The position numbers and the translations under genes are program-made. The notes beneath the pieces are model-generated. The model did no database searches. It saw nothing but the letters and a program-made list of their open reading frames with translations, and was not told where the DNA came from. A DNA stretch of 64,000 nucleotides, taken from contig CM063295.1 in NCBI GenBank assembly GCA_032173965.1, forward strand, positions 4,030,001-4,094,000, read 5' to 3'. The stretch comes from Sitta carolinensis (Eukaryota; Chordata; Aves; Passeriformes; Sittidae). This document shows positions 46,701 to 58,100 of this stretch, piece by piece; positions within the stretch are counted from its first letter, which is position 1, and the number at the start of each line of letters is the position of its first letter.

Positions 46701-49700
46701 AAAGGAAAGATACTAAAAAAGAAAAAAACCCAAAACTTTGCAGACAAGTTTTGTTGTTTTAGTTTGGGGGTTTTTTTAGGAAACTTCCAGCAAACTTTGC
46801 CAACTGTCTTCTGTATATTTGCTACATCCATGTAGCTGTTTCTTTTTTTTTTTTTCTTGGAACTTGGAACTTTTGCATTCTGTGAGAGAAGTGTGCCAAG
46901 TCGATTCTCCAAAGAGAGATTTTGGACGTGTCCTTGTCTGTGTGGTTGTCAGTGGACTTCTCCTCTAATCTCAGCATGGTGATGCTCAGAGGGGTCACAC
47001 AGTCTGAGCCTGGCTCTGGGCAGACAGGCAGGCAGGGCAGAGGCTTTTCCAGCAGCACACCTTGCTGCAGGTGGGTGCCTGCACACCCCTCAGCCCTCCT
47101 CCCCTCACCTGCACAGGGATCAAGGAAAATGCTGCTTTAGAAGAGTCTAGAATGGCCTTCAGGTTTTCTCCTCAGTCCCTGGCAGACCTGGAGAAGCCCT
47201 CATGGCTCAGCAAAATAGCAGGCTAATTCTCTTTATTTGCCCCAGCTGAGTTTCCTCAATCTACACAAGGAAGTTTTTTTAAATCAGGATAAATACAATT
47301 CCCTTATAAAGCCAAGTTTTTCTCAAGGTTGATTAAAAACTAAATGTAGCACTCGAACCTTTTTTTCTTTGCCTTTCTTGTTTAATGTGGAAGTTGTAAT
47401 GGTGTTATTTTTAGTATTTCTTAGGGGGCTGAAATTCAATATATTGGCCACTGATTTCTTGACTGAATGTCATTTACTGAGTCTTAGTTTATTTTCGTTA
47501 CTCTTGTTTAATTAATGGACTCAGTTTCTTTAAGGCAAACATTTTAAGCCTGTGTAACGTGGAACCATTTAATGCTGTGTAAGAGGTGTGTATTTGTGGT
47601 TTAAACAAATTACTGGTATGCTGAGTTTGGTAGAGCAGCCAGGCGTGGTTACAGTCTAAATATGTCACTAGTGTCCTTACAGACACTAAAAGTTTTTAAT
47701 AACAGCTCTTTTAAGAGTTTGGTCATTTTGAGGATTACTGCTTCATGTGAAAATGACTAACTTGTTACATGTTGCTTTTGTAAGTAAAAGTACTTTGAAA
47801 AAATATGTGAAGGCGGGCTCCATTGCCCATGGCTAAAACTGTGCAATTACCCCAACAAGTACTGATAGGGCTTTGAGGTGTCTGTGTGCTGACTGTAAAT
47901 CTTGGAAGAAACCCCCAAAACACCAAAAAAAAGCAAAACTCTGTTAAAAATCCTAGTGTATGAGCTGTCAGCTTTCTTTATGAAGAGGAACATACCTAAT
48001 AATTGCTTTTTATCCTTGGATCTCCTCCTCTTACGTGGGAGTCTGACCCATCTTGGACACTTGACTTAAAAACTGTGGGCAATCCAGAGAGTGGAGCCCT
48101 GTGATTGCTGACTGTTCAGTGGAAAGCATGGACTGTGCCCGAACAAAAGATTTTCAAGTAATTGTATTTCTTCCCCTTTTATATGCAAGTTGCATTAGCA
48201 AGAGAATGGTTTGTTTTCTTCAGCCCATCCCTCTGTTACTTGGTATCTCTTCTCAGCTTTAGTGTATCTCAACACAGTAAAATTTGAGAAGAAAAAGGAA
48301 AATAATATTTTAGTATTCTGGTTATTTATTTAAGAGGTTTGGTAATACTATGGCACATCTTACATTACACTGAGTTTCATTGTACAATTCGTTCACAGAA
48401 AATTGGATTCTTTGAGCGATTCTGCTCTAGCAGTTATTAAAAGAGCTGAATCAGTTCCTTTCATAATCTTGAAAGAAAGGGTATGAATACAGAATAAACT
48501 CCAGATAAAAGATGTGATTTTAGTGTAGCTGAACTGGTTTTTCCCCATAAAATACATAGGCTCCTGTAATCTTTGTCTGACCTTAAACCTGTAATACCTC
48601 TACAGAGTCTGTGTGTTTTGTTCCAGCAGCCACACTGGATTATATATAAACCTTTTCTTTTTTTATCAGAGTGCTGGAAATGATGTAATAAACATATGCT
48701 TAGTACAGGTTTCTTGGTGTCTGCTTTGTGTGCAGACTTATGGACAAAAAATACACACTTGAATGAAATTTGGTGTGATCATATTGTATATTTTTCAATA
48801 AAATAGATGTAAATAAATGTAACTGGAGAAACCCCCACAAGAAGGTATTTTCATTATATGGGATTTCCCTTAGAGTTTGACTAAATAGAAGAAATTACTG
48901 TTTTGTTAGTGTTGTGTCAACATTTGATATGTGTTCATGTGATCAGACATCTTGTGGTGTGGTGTGTATCTGGTTTTTGAAGCTGTACAGTGCATTATTG
49001 TCACTGAGGGAGGTGCCCTAACTGTGTGTAGCACTGGAATTGCCATCACTGCATTGACTAGAGCCCATGCAGGAACCTCAGATGCTTGTCTCAACCTAGG
49101 TGGTGTTTTGCCTGTGATTTACTGCCAGGATGTGTATCTGGAGACACATCATTGCTTCTGCCACCAGAGAGAAGAACAAAAGAAAAACTGAAACAGAATG
49201 TCATTTATTCAGGTACAGATGAAAAGTGGTCTTTGATGGCATGAGCAGGCTGCCCCAGTTGAGTTTTGCCATCCTCATGTACCTTCTTGTTCTAAAATGG
49301 TATTCATGGGGTAATGCTGTATTTTTTAATGAGTCAAAGGCTGTTGGTAGTGCAGGAACCTTTTGGGTTCCCTAACTTTACTGGTACCCTCAACTAATTC
49401 CCCCAAGGAGATCCCATTCTCTGTGTGCCCTAGTCCCAACCTTCAGGTTGATTTCCTGTGGGTTAAAAGTTGTTCTTTTTAACACAGAAAAAGTGTTTGT
49501 GTTGACAAGCTTCCCAGGATAGACTGTGTAGGTGATCTGTTTTAAGAAACAGGATGTATTTTTCCTGGGAGAAAGAAGCCCACTTGTTCTCCAACACGTG
49601 GGTGCAGGTGCAGGTAGAGCTGCTAGGCTGGTAAAGATTCTTCCTCCCCAAATTTAATTCTTTTTCTTTGCATTGAAAAAAGTGTTGAAAGGGATTTAGT

Positions 49701-49789
49701 AACTGTCAGGTGAACGTTTTAAACAGTTGAGCATTTATTTTTTGCAAGGATTCACTGCGTGGTGTTGCTATCACTTTCTTTTTTCTTTC
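43761..49789 (+). other. Intronic AT-rich DNA
   Basis: Mostly unique, with the degenerate tandem at 45350 and a GC-richer stretch at 46960-47140. No exon recognised. Confidence 0.6.
45350..45392 (+). repeat. Degenerate AT-rich tandem repeat (about 10-11 bp unit, about 4 copies)
   Basis: Successive AGGAAATATA, AGGAATATAT, AGGAATATTA and CAGGATATAAG units. It is short and imperfect. Confidence 0.6.
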
Positions 49790-50350
49790 CTGACTCTTGC
49801 CACAGGCGGAGTTGTAGCTTTCCCTAAAGGTTCCAGAACGAGCTGAGCCAGTTCTGGCACGCTGAAGTGCCCATACCCATGGGGAGTTGAGGACAGGGAT
49901 GGGAGGCTCTCTGCTGGCTCGGGAGCCCCGAGGCAGTGCTGCAGTCCTGCCCGGGGTGCTCGGGGTGCAGGAGGCAGTGGAGCAGTGCCTGGTGCTGTCT
50001 GCAGTGCCCCCTGCCCAGGCTGCTTGTCCCCCTTGAGCACGGAGAACTGGAGCCTCTCAGCAGGTCACCTTGCCTGGCTGCCTCCCTGTCACTATTTTCA
50101 GAGCCCTGGTCACTCTGGAGCTCCCTCCTCATCCCTGTGCAGCCCTGTGAGGAGGGGGAGGCAGCTTTTTCCCCTCCCCTTTTCTCTCTGCCTCTGTGTC
50201 CCACAGGTAAAGCTTTGTTGGGTCAGTGCCCCTGGGTAGCAGCACCAGGGGTTGGTGTTATCTCTGGACTTGATGTGTGGGGGCCAGCATTGTATCACAG
50301 CCTCTGCAGGCTGGGGAATTCCATCATCCTGTGTCCTTTCTAGAGATTTC
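49790..50350. other. GC-rich patch of about 560 bases, no recognised gene
   Basis: A CTG/CAG-rich block with several CpGs near 49915-49970 (GGCTCGGGAGCCCCGAGG, CTGCCCGGGGTGCTCGGGG). It contains a strong acceptor-like pyrimidine tract ending in CACAG at 50207, immediately followed by GTAAAG. Several overlapping ORFs up to 136 codons exist on both strands and none is recognised. Confidence 0.45.
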
Positions 50351-50991
50351 AGCATTTTTGCTGTCAGTATCCAAAGCCCACTGTATTTTTTCCTTGTGAG
50401 GTGGGAGCACTGAGATGAGATGAATCTAGGAATAGGGAAGGATGTTTCGAAAACCAGGTACACCTCTTTAGTCTTCAGTCTGGTCTGTTCTTCCATACAA
50501 ACCACGTTGTAAAAGGTCAATTATAATAACGTAGAAAAGAGGCAGAAAAGCTTTTTCTCTACTCGCTGCTCGTGTTAAAGATCTCCTGGCTTCATAGTCA
50601 GTTCTCAGAATAGCTTACTACTTAGTTAATATATTTGACCTAATGACCAAATTGGCAACTTTATGAATTATGTATCAGTCTCTTGGGTACCAAAATGTGT
50701 GCTTTGGTTTTATTAAATCATTTCTGATTTGATTATCTTCATTAGATCATGCAGCAAGTTAATTTCTTTGAAATTTATTGTTCAGACTTTACAATTAAAA
50801 GATGCAAATCAAATTGTACATTTCTCCTCCTGTCTTCATTACGGTATCAGTGAGTTTTACAATTCCAAATACTGTTTTAATGCATCTTTTTTATAATCTA
50901 AGAATAGAAGATCAATGTAATACATGGATTATCGATTTCTGGACCCTACACAATCTGTTCAGAAGAAGAAGCATATTTCCAGACTAAGGAA

Positions 50992-51006
50992 CAGCAGCAG
51001 CAGCAG
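50992..51006 (+). repeat. (CAG)5 trinucleotide repeat
   Basis: Five CAG units followed by TGCATGATGG. It is not in a convincing reading frame. Confidence 0.9.
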
Positions 51007-51843
51007 TGCATGATGGACTTTTCTATATTTCAACTTGCCAATTAGTCATAGAGTGATGGTTTTCTCAGATGCATAAATCACCCTTTCTTAACAGCAATAT
51101 GACAACTTGCCTCAAGTAAGAATATTGGGATCTTTTAAAAAAGCTCAAGTTGGGCACTTGGGAAGTGCAGGGTTTATTTTCCAAACCACCTGGGAGGTGA
51201 TGTCTGAGGGTAGTGAGATACAAGTAGGAAATATCGACAAATACGTGGAGAGTGAAGGCTCTGTGTGACTTTGATGTTCCCTGTGCCCTGCAGAGCTCAG
51301 TTGTCCATGCTTTTGTTCAGTGCAAACAATCAGCCTAAATACTGCAGCTGAACCCAAGGACAAGGTGCATTGCTTATCTTCTCATTATTATTATGGACTT
51401 CTGGCTGAAGTGCTGTCTGTAAGTCTGTATGGCTGGAAGATATTAAAAACAAGGGGGGAAAAAAATCTTTTTTTTTTGTAGATGACTGGCTGGATTTCAA
51501 TTTTGGAGCTCTTTTAAACTTGTGTGTGGAATCATCCAAACTCTCTAATCCAGGATTCTAAATAGCTCCTGCATATGCAACAATTCTGTTCCAAAAAAAA
51601 GGCAAAAATTAAATGATAGATGGCCTGTGTTATTATACCAATGCCTGAGGCTTTTCAGTATGCTACAGCAGAGGGTTTCCTTTTCCTGAGTGTTTATTTA
51701 AAGTAAAATGAATTTGCTCATTCGTAATTTCTTTACTTTATTAACTGAAAAATATATAAATTGCTTTGCAAGCCTTTCATTTCTCTGTATTCCTCATCCT
51801 CCCATCTGTGTGCTACCACAGGGAGTTTCTTTTGTTTTCTTTC

Positions 51844-51861
51844 TTTTTTTTTTTTTTTTTT
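51844..51861 (+). repeat. Poly(T) tract, 18 bases
   Basis: Homopolymer T run preceded by pyrimidine-rich TTTGTTTTCTTTC. Confidence 0.9.
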
Positions 51862-54800
51862 GTGAGCGTGTGTTCAGTTGTTAGAGGGTTAATTTCTTAT
51901 GCCTTTAGATTTAGTTTAAATGCATTCATGTTGCTTGATTGCAAAAAAGCCCCATTCTTAGGGGAGAACATTCAGATTTTCTTGGAAAAGATGGATACAT
52001 CATTTTCTTTGTATTTCTTGTTAAATATGTTCCATACATTTGTCTTCAGAAATTTTTATTTTCCATTAAGTAATTTTCTGGTGGTGAGATGATGCTTAGT
52101 CTATAAAAGGATAGCTGTTGTTTCTTTTTCCTGTTTTTACAGAGATAAAATTTGATTCTGACCTTTTGATAACATGTTTATGACTCAATAGTAAATATTG
52201 CTGAGGAAGGCATTCCTTCTGGTCATTTTGAGTCAGTTTGATAAAAAAAATGATTTAGGACAAGAGTACAGGATTTTCTGGGTAATAAAGTAGTTGCTGG
52301 GTAGGGAGACAAAATTTGTCACCAACCCTTAAATTAGGCAGGGATAAATGAAGATGGGACTTAGACAGTTTGAGTTGTCTTTTCATTTAAATCTGTGGAG
52401 TTGCACCAGTGTATAAGTGAAATCTATTCTAGATTCCTTTCTTGAATGCTGATTTATCAGAGATGAACTCTTGGATGAAGATGATAAGTTTTATGCTCCA
52501 TGTATTATTTTCTGTCGTGCAGTCTAAAATATTGCAATTCCTTCTTCAAAGAAAACAATATATTTGAATGAGAACTAATTACCTCTTTTTTTATTCCAAG
52601 TGACAAAAGCTAATATATCACACTTAGCCACTATAAGAACTCCATTTCAGTAAACTAATTAAACTAATCCTATCTCTGCTCATTATTCTCAGTTCTGCTA
52701 AATATTTTAACAGCATAGATTTATTTCATTACATAAATTATATCATACTTAAAGAAAACCGTTTGCATAATGGCGTATTTGCATTCCCGGGAGTTTATTT
52801 TGGGATTTTGAATTCAGACTTCACATTTCAGTTGAAATAATATTATTTGCCTTATTTACGATGGTAATTCTTCTTAATTATTACTAATTATCTAGAATGA
52901 TGTATAGCTTTAATTAAATGTAAGTGCTTGGCATTCTTGTTAACTTAGATTAAACAGTGACAGTTCTCCTGCATATAGACAATGCAGTGTTGGAAAGTTG
53001 TGATGTTTCCTGCAGTTCACACCCTCTAATTTCATAACATCGTGGGTGGTCCTTTCAATGAACCAATCACAGGCTAAAAAAAAAAAGTTGCTTTTTGTTT
53101 GTTAGTGATTTCCATTGTACTAAATAAAAAGATCATGTTACTGGACCTGTCTTAAGCTAGATAATGAAAATAAAAATCTCTACCTAATTTTTTCCTGCTT
53201 CAACTAGGAAACCAGGGTACCTTGAATGCTAAGAGTTTAAGCAGCAGTGTTGCTGGGAAGCTGTAAAGGAAGGGTGCCTAAGTACCACTTCAGTCTGAAC
53301 TGTTTTCTACTTAAGGACATGTAAATGCAGTTAAAACAAGAACCTGTAAGCCTCCCAAATCTCTTAAGCTGAGTTTAGGTCTTGCGCTTAATGTACCTGT
53401 TGCAGAGCTTTGCAAAATTCTAAAGAAAATGCAGGTTGTAAGTAATGAATCAGAAAGAATTGACTGTGTGTAACTCATGTGAGCTGTATACAAGATTCAT
53501 AATTTCAATGATTTTTTTGATAAAGCACTTAGATCACAAAGGTCGTGGTGTTCAGTCTTAATGGCAGTTTTTATGCTCTTACCTGAACTTTGATTTCTGC
53601 CACTGTTACTGGCATCTCATAGTGCTGACATGAGCTGAATCATGAAGATTTTAGGAAATTCACACCGAGGGGGGACTAATTTGGGGCAGGTTCTAGCTGT
53701 GGATTCCACATGATTCCTTAAAGAAGGGGAGGCAGACAGACAAGTGACAGACAATTTGTGAATTGTTTTATCCCGAGTGCTGTGGGTTCCAGTCCCTCAG
53801 CTCAGCACGTCACGAGAGCTCTCCCATTTTTGTGCTTGCCCATTCCCATCTGCCAGCTGGAATTAGCAGCACTGGGATTCATCCACCAGCTACCAAGCAA
53901 GCATAATGCAGCTTTGCATACTTTCACCCTGCTTTGCACCTTGGCTGCTTATTGAATGCAGCAGGGTGAATTGCTTTCATGTTTTGCTCATCAATAATCA
54001 AACCCTTTCATTCATTTACTAAGTTTATATATACACACTGTTGTTTTGGTCAGTTTTCAAGTATTTGTCCCTAATTCATTACAAAAGCCCATGGTAGTTT
54101 TGTTTCCATCATGTGTTCTGTTCCTTTGCTAACAAAGACAAGGAAAGTAAATCAGTGTGTAGATCTTTACATTTTGTGTTTTTATTTATTCATCTCATCT
54201 GCAAAGATGTTACCTACTAACAAACTTTAGGTGTAGCTTATAGAGATTAACATAATGATGTAATCTGGTCATATTTATATGTAAAATGTTAAATATATTG
54301 CAAACAGATTTTTGAATGCCAAAAACTATTAGAAAGGAAAGGGGAAATTAAGCCCAGGATATAATCTCTCTTATCCTTCACCAATGCATCTTTTTCCTTA
54401 ACAGTTTGGAGAATATCAAGTAAAATTTTGAAGCAAGATAACTGCTTCGAATAACAGTTCTTAAATTGCTTCCAAGTGCTGTATGAACCATTCAGTCTTA
54501 GAAACTGGGGTAAGAGACTAACTACTCTTTTGAAGAGTATCTAGATTCTAATAGTTAACAGAAGATTATACTATTTGTACCTATTTTTATTTATTTTCTT
54601 GGAGTAATAATTGTGATGAAGCTGCTCAGTAAGAGAAAAGGTGTAGGTTACAGAGCTCTTCACCTTCCAGAGGCTTCCTGAATTTGAGCTCCATCAGTGG
54701 GGACTGAGTGCTGGCAGTGCTGATGCACACTGGGCTCTGTGCAGTAAGCCTGCTCTTCATGCAGAGATCCTGGAGACCAGCCTGGAGGAGCTGCCAGGGT

Positions 54801-54914
54801 GTGCAGGGCCCTGCAAAGGTGGAATGGGACTGAACCAAGCCAGGGACCTTGTGGTCTGCTCAGATTAAGGAGCTTGCTGATGTGTAGGAATACTGGGGTA
54901 GTGCTGGAGTCTTG

Positions 54915-55148
54915 GCAAGGGGACAGGGCAGGGGAATGGCTTGACACTGTCAGAGGGCAGGGCCAGGTTAGAGCTTAGGAAGAAATCTTGCTGTGGCTGC
55001 CCCTGGATCCCTGGAAGTGCTCCAGGCCAGGTTGGACAGGGCTTGGAACAGCCTGGGATGGTGAAAAGTGCCCCTGCCACGGCAGGAGGTGGACAGGGAG
55101 GAGCTGTAAGGTCCCTTCCTGCCCAAAGCAGTCTCAGGTGGTTCTCTG
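54915..55148 (+). mobile_element. CR1 3' end with internal deletion
   Basis: A sense CR1 3' end runs from a GACAGGGCAGGGGAATGGC block (compare the consensus GACAAGGGG-type block) through TTAGGAAGAAATC. It then jumps to TGCTGTGGCTGCCCCTGG, so the stretch normally holding the GGCACAGGGTGCCCAGAG block is missing. It continues with CAGGCCAGGTTGGACAGGGC and AAGGTCCCTTCCTGCCCAAA. The tail is decayed. It is more diverged than the copy at 39331. The left edge is approximate. Confidence 0.8.
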
Positions 55149-58100
55149 AAGCTGTACGTGTTTAGAAAATGCCTGTGACATTGTCCCCCAGCTTTCTGAG
55201 TTTATCTGGAGTTCTGAATGTTACTGTGACTGTCCTGCTCATGCAAACTGCTGATCCAAGCTGTCAGAAGCAGAATTGAAGCTCCTTCTGTTGAAATCAG
55301 GACAGAATGGAGGGTACCCAGAACTGGCTAAAAAGGGGCTGTAGAGGTGGGAGTGAAAAATGCATAAGTAGACTTGGAGCTGGAAAAGGGCTCAGAAGAT
55401 CAGTAAAAATTGAAGTTTTCCTGAAGGTCAGGAGTCTCTGTTTGGGTGGATTTGAGAGTACTTTGCTCAGCTAAAGTGACTGGCAAGTAAGAGTGGGTGG
55501 TGGGGAAGGCAACCTGCCTTGTCAACACCAGAGGCAGGCAGGCAGAAAGGGACTTTCCACCGTGGAATATTTGATATCTGTCTTCCCAGGATCTTTAGTT
55601 ACTGTTTTCATATTTTTCTCAGTACATCTTGCATTTTGGAACCACATTGCTTAGCATTAGTTATCAGTATCAGTAAAATAAAATTTCAGTTGTCAGATAA
55701 AATACCTACTAAAATTGGTTGTCCTCTTTAAAGTGGGCTGTGACTGAGTAAAATATGAGCTGTGCATGCAGCTCAGTCTGCTTGCCTAGCTTGACACCAG
55801 GGTTGTGTTTTGCTTGATAGTTGTCTGTAATTACTAATATTTTTCATAGTTTTATGTATTTCATAAGTCATTATAACATCATGTAGTAAACTTAGGAGAC
55901 AGATCTGTCTGGTAATCTTTTGAATTTCACATTGCAATGTTAAAATTTCCTGAAGTACCTTGTACATGCATATATGCATTTATGTCTATTTGTACAGAAC
56001 TTATTTGTATAATTTTTACATTTAAAAGTAACGGGGTGTATGTGTATATGTAGTGTAAAATACACATATTTTATAGAATTCTTTACACTAAGCTTGCTCA
56101 GTGATACTCTTTATTTCTATTTGTGTTAATTATTGCATCAACCTAGATACATCATGCCTATAACTAAGTTATTTTGAAATAAAACAAGATTTTTACTTTT
56201 TTTTTCTTTCAGGCACATCTTATTTAACAATGACTTTTCATTTTGCATTAGCTTGCATGCTTACAGCATTTGCAGTAATTGGCATGTAAGGAACACCAGT
56301 TAAACAGACTCATACATATCCTTCTTGAATAATGCAGTGAGCTAAATGTGTTTGAAAATTTACGTGGTTTCATACTGGTAAATGAGATGTATTTGTGGGT
56401 CATGTTGCTCATATATAAGCTATGTTTAATTATACATTTATAATAAATATATCACTGGTCAAAAGACGTGCAGGTAATGTAAATATTTTATGTAAGTGCC
56501 AAAAAAGTAAAATTGTTGAGATGATAAAAATCACTCTGAATTTTTTTAGAGTTGTTAGACCACAAACTCCATGTCAGTTTGGCCTTCAGTTGTAGTAGTA
56601 TGATATTTTGACAAGGGACACCATTTTATAAAGTCCAAAGCCCAGATCTTTCACTTTTGTGCTTACAGCTCAGTTGAAGTTATTCCCCTTGAGGGCCTGA
56701 CCTCAGGTGCTAAATCTACCACTTCTGTCTTTTGCTAGGCCAAGAAGATGATGACAGTATAAGCCCATGCACTCACAGCAGCAGTTTCACATTTTTGATG
56801 AGCTCACACTCACGAGACATCTCCATATCCTGTAGTGTTCAGCCAGGTGGACCAGGCATTACATAGTCCATAGTGAGTAAAGAGTCTGACATTCTATTAA
56901 AATCTCTCTCCATTTAATTTCTACAACTGTGATGAGTGGCTGGTGGTGTTGGGGTGGGGGTACAGTATTAGGGAATCTTCCTCATTGAGTAATCCATCAA
57001 AATGCTCTTTCTTTTTGTTGTGTTCTTCTCTTGTCCTCCCATATGTTCTGACAGTTTCATCCTAAAGTGGCCACCTAACAAAGACACCTTTATCCTAATA
57101 TGCATTGTAGGCTGTTGTAAAATGAAAAAAAAATCTAAAGAAACTCCAGTGTATTCATTAAAAAATCATTTGTTTTTAATTACTGCTGGCCATGATAATG
57201 GAGAGGTATTTATTTAGGGAAAAAAACTAGCCAAAGTGAGCAAATAGCTCTCCAGATATAACATATGGGTATGAACAAAAGCTTAAAAGAATATTCTCTA
57301 ACTATTTAAGCAGTATTTGTGTAGTATAATCACAGACCCTGATAGTAAAATGATAGATATTTACTGTGTTTGTTTCTTGTTACTAGCGAAATTCTTAATT
57401 ATAGCTCTTAATTATTCTTGTTGTAGTACTTAAAAACAAAGGCTGATTGTAGTGAAAAAATCTACCATGTAACAAATTTGAACATTTGAGAGCTGCTGCT
57501 TTTGCATGACCAGGTCATGCAGCCTAATTTCAAATCCAGGTTATTGTTCTGGGGGGTTTGTGCTTGTCACCCCACATTACTTTGTGTCCAAGGTATTTTT
57601 AAATGCCAGAACAGCTCCAAAGCCAGTGGTAAGGGTTCTCAGTCCCAAACTCAAGCACACAACTAATGGGATACCCAAGACTTAGGGGTCCATGCAGTGT
57701 CTCCTGTGAGCCAGATGGTGCTGCTGGGTGATGCCAGATGGACACAGAGTGCAATAGGTGCAGGGGGGGGAAAAAATGGAGAGCTGAGCATGTTGGAAAA
57801 GAGCTGAGCGTGGTTAGTGAGGCCAAGGAAAATGCTGAGAAGTGGGAAATGTTCCTATCTGCGGCTACTTGGATGGGGATGGCGTTTTTAGCTGAAGAGG
57901 TACGTGCTGGCCATAATAATTTACACCGACATGTAAAAGAACCTTTAAATAGTCACATCAGGGAGTTTCTGAAACAGGATTCCAGTTTGAGCATGGGCCA
58001 GGGGAGGTCAAGCACTTATCAAATTTTGAGAAGGAATTTCTACCCTTAAGAAAAATTACATCATGTGGCTTCCTAGCAGGTGACTCAACTCCCTGACTCA

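Larger units (their letters stand above)
50351..54914 (+). other. Intronic AT-rich DNA
   Basis: Includes (CAG)5 at 50992, the T tract at 51844 and a homeodomain/POU-motif-rich stretch at about 52740-52960. No exon recognised. Confidence 0.6.

Noticed and set aside
49771..50520. ORFs of 84-136 codons on both strands
   Set aside because: Same compositional effect in a GC-rich block, with no homology recognised.
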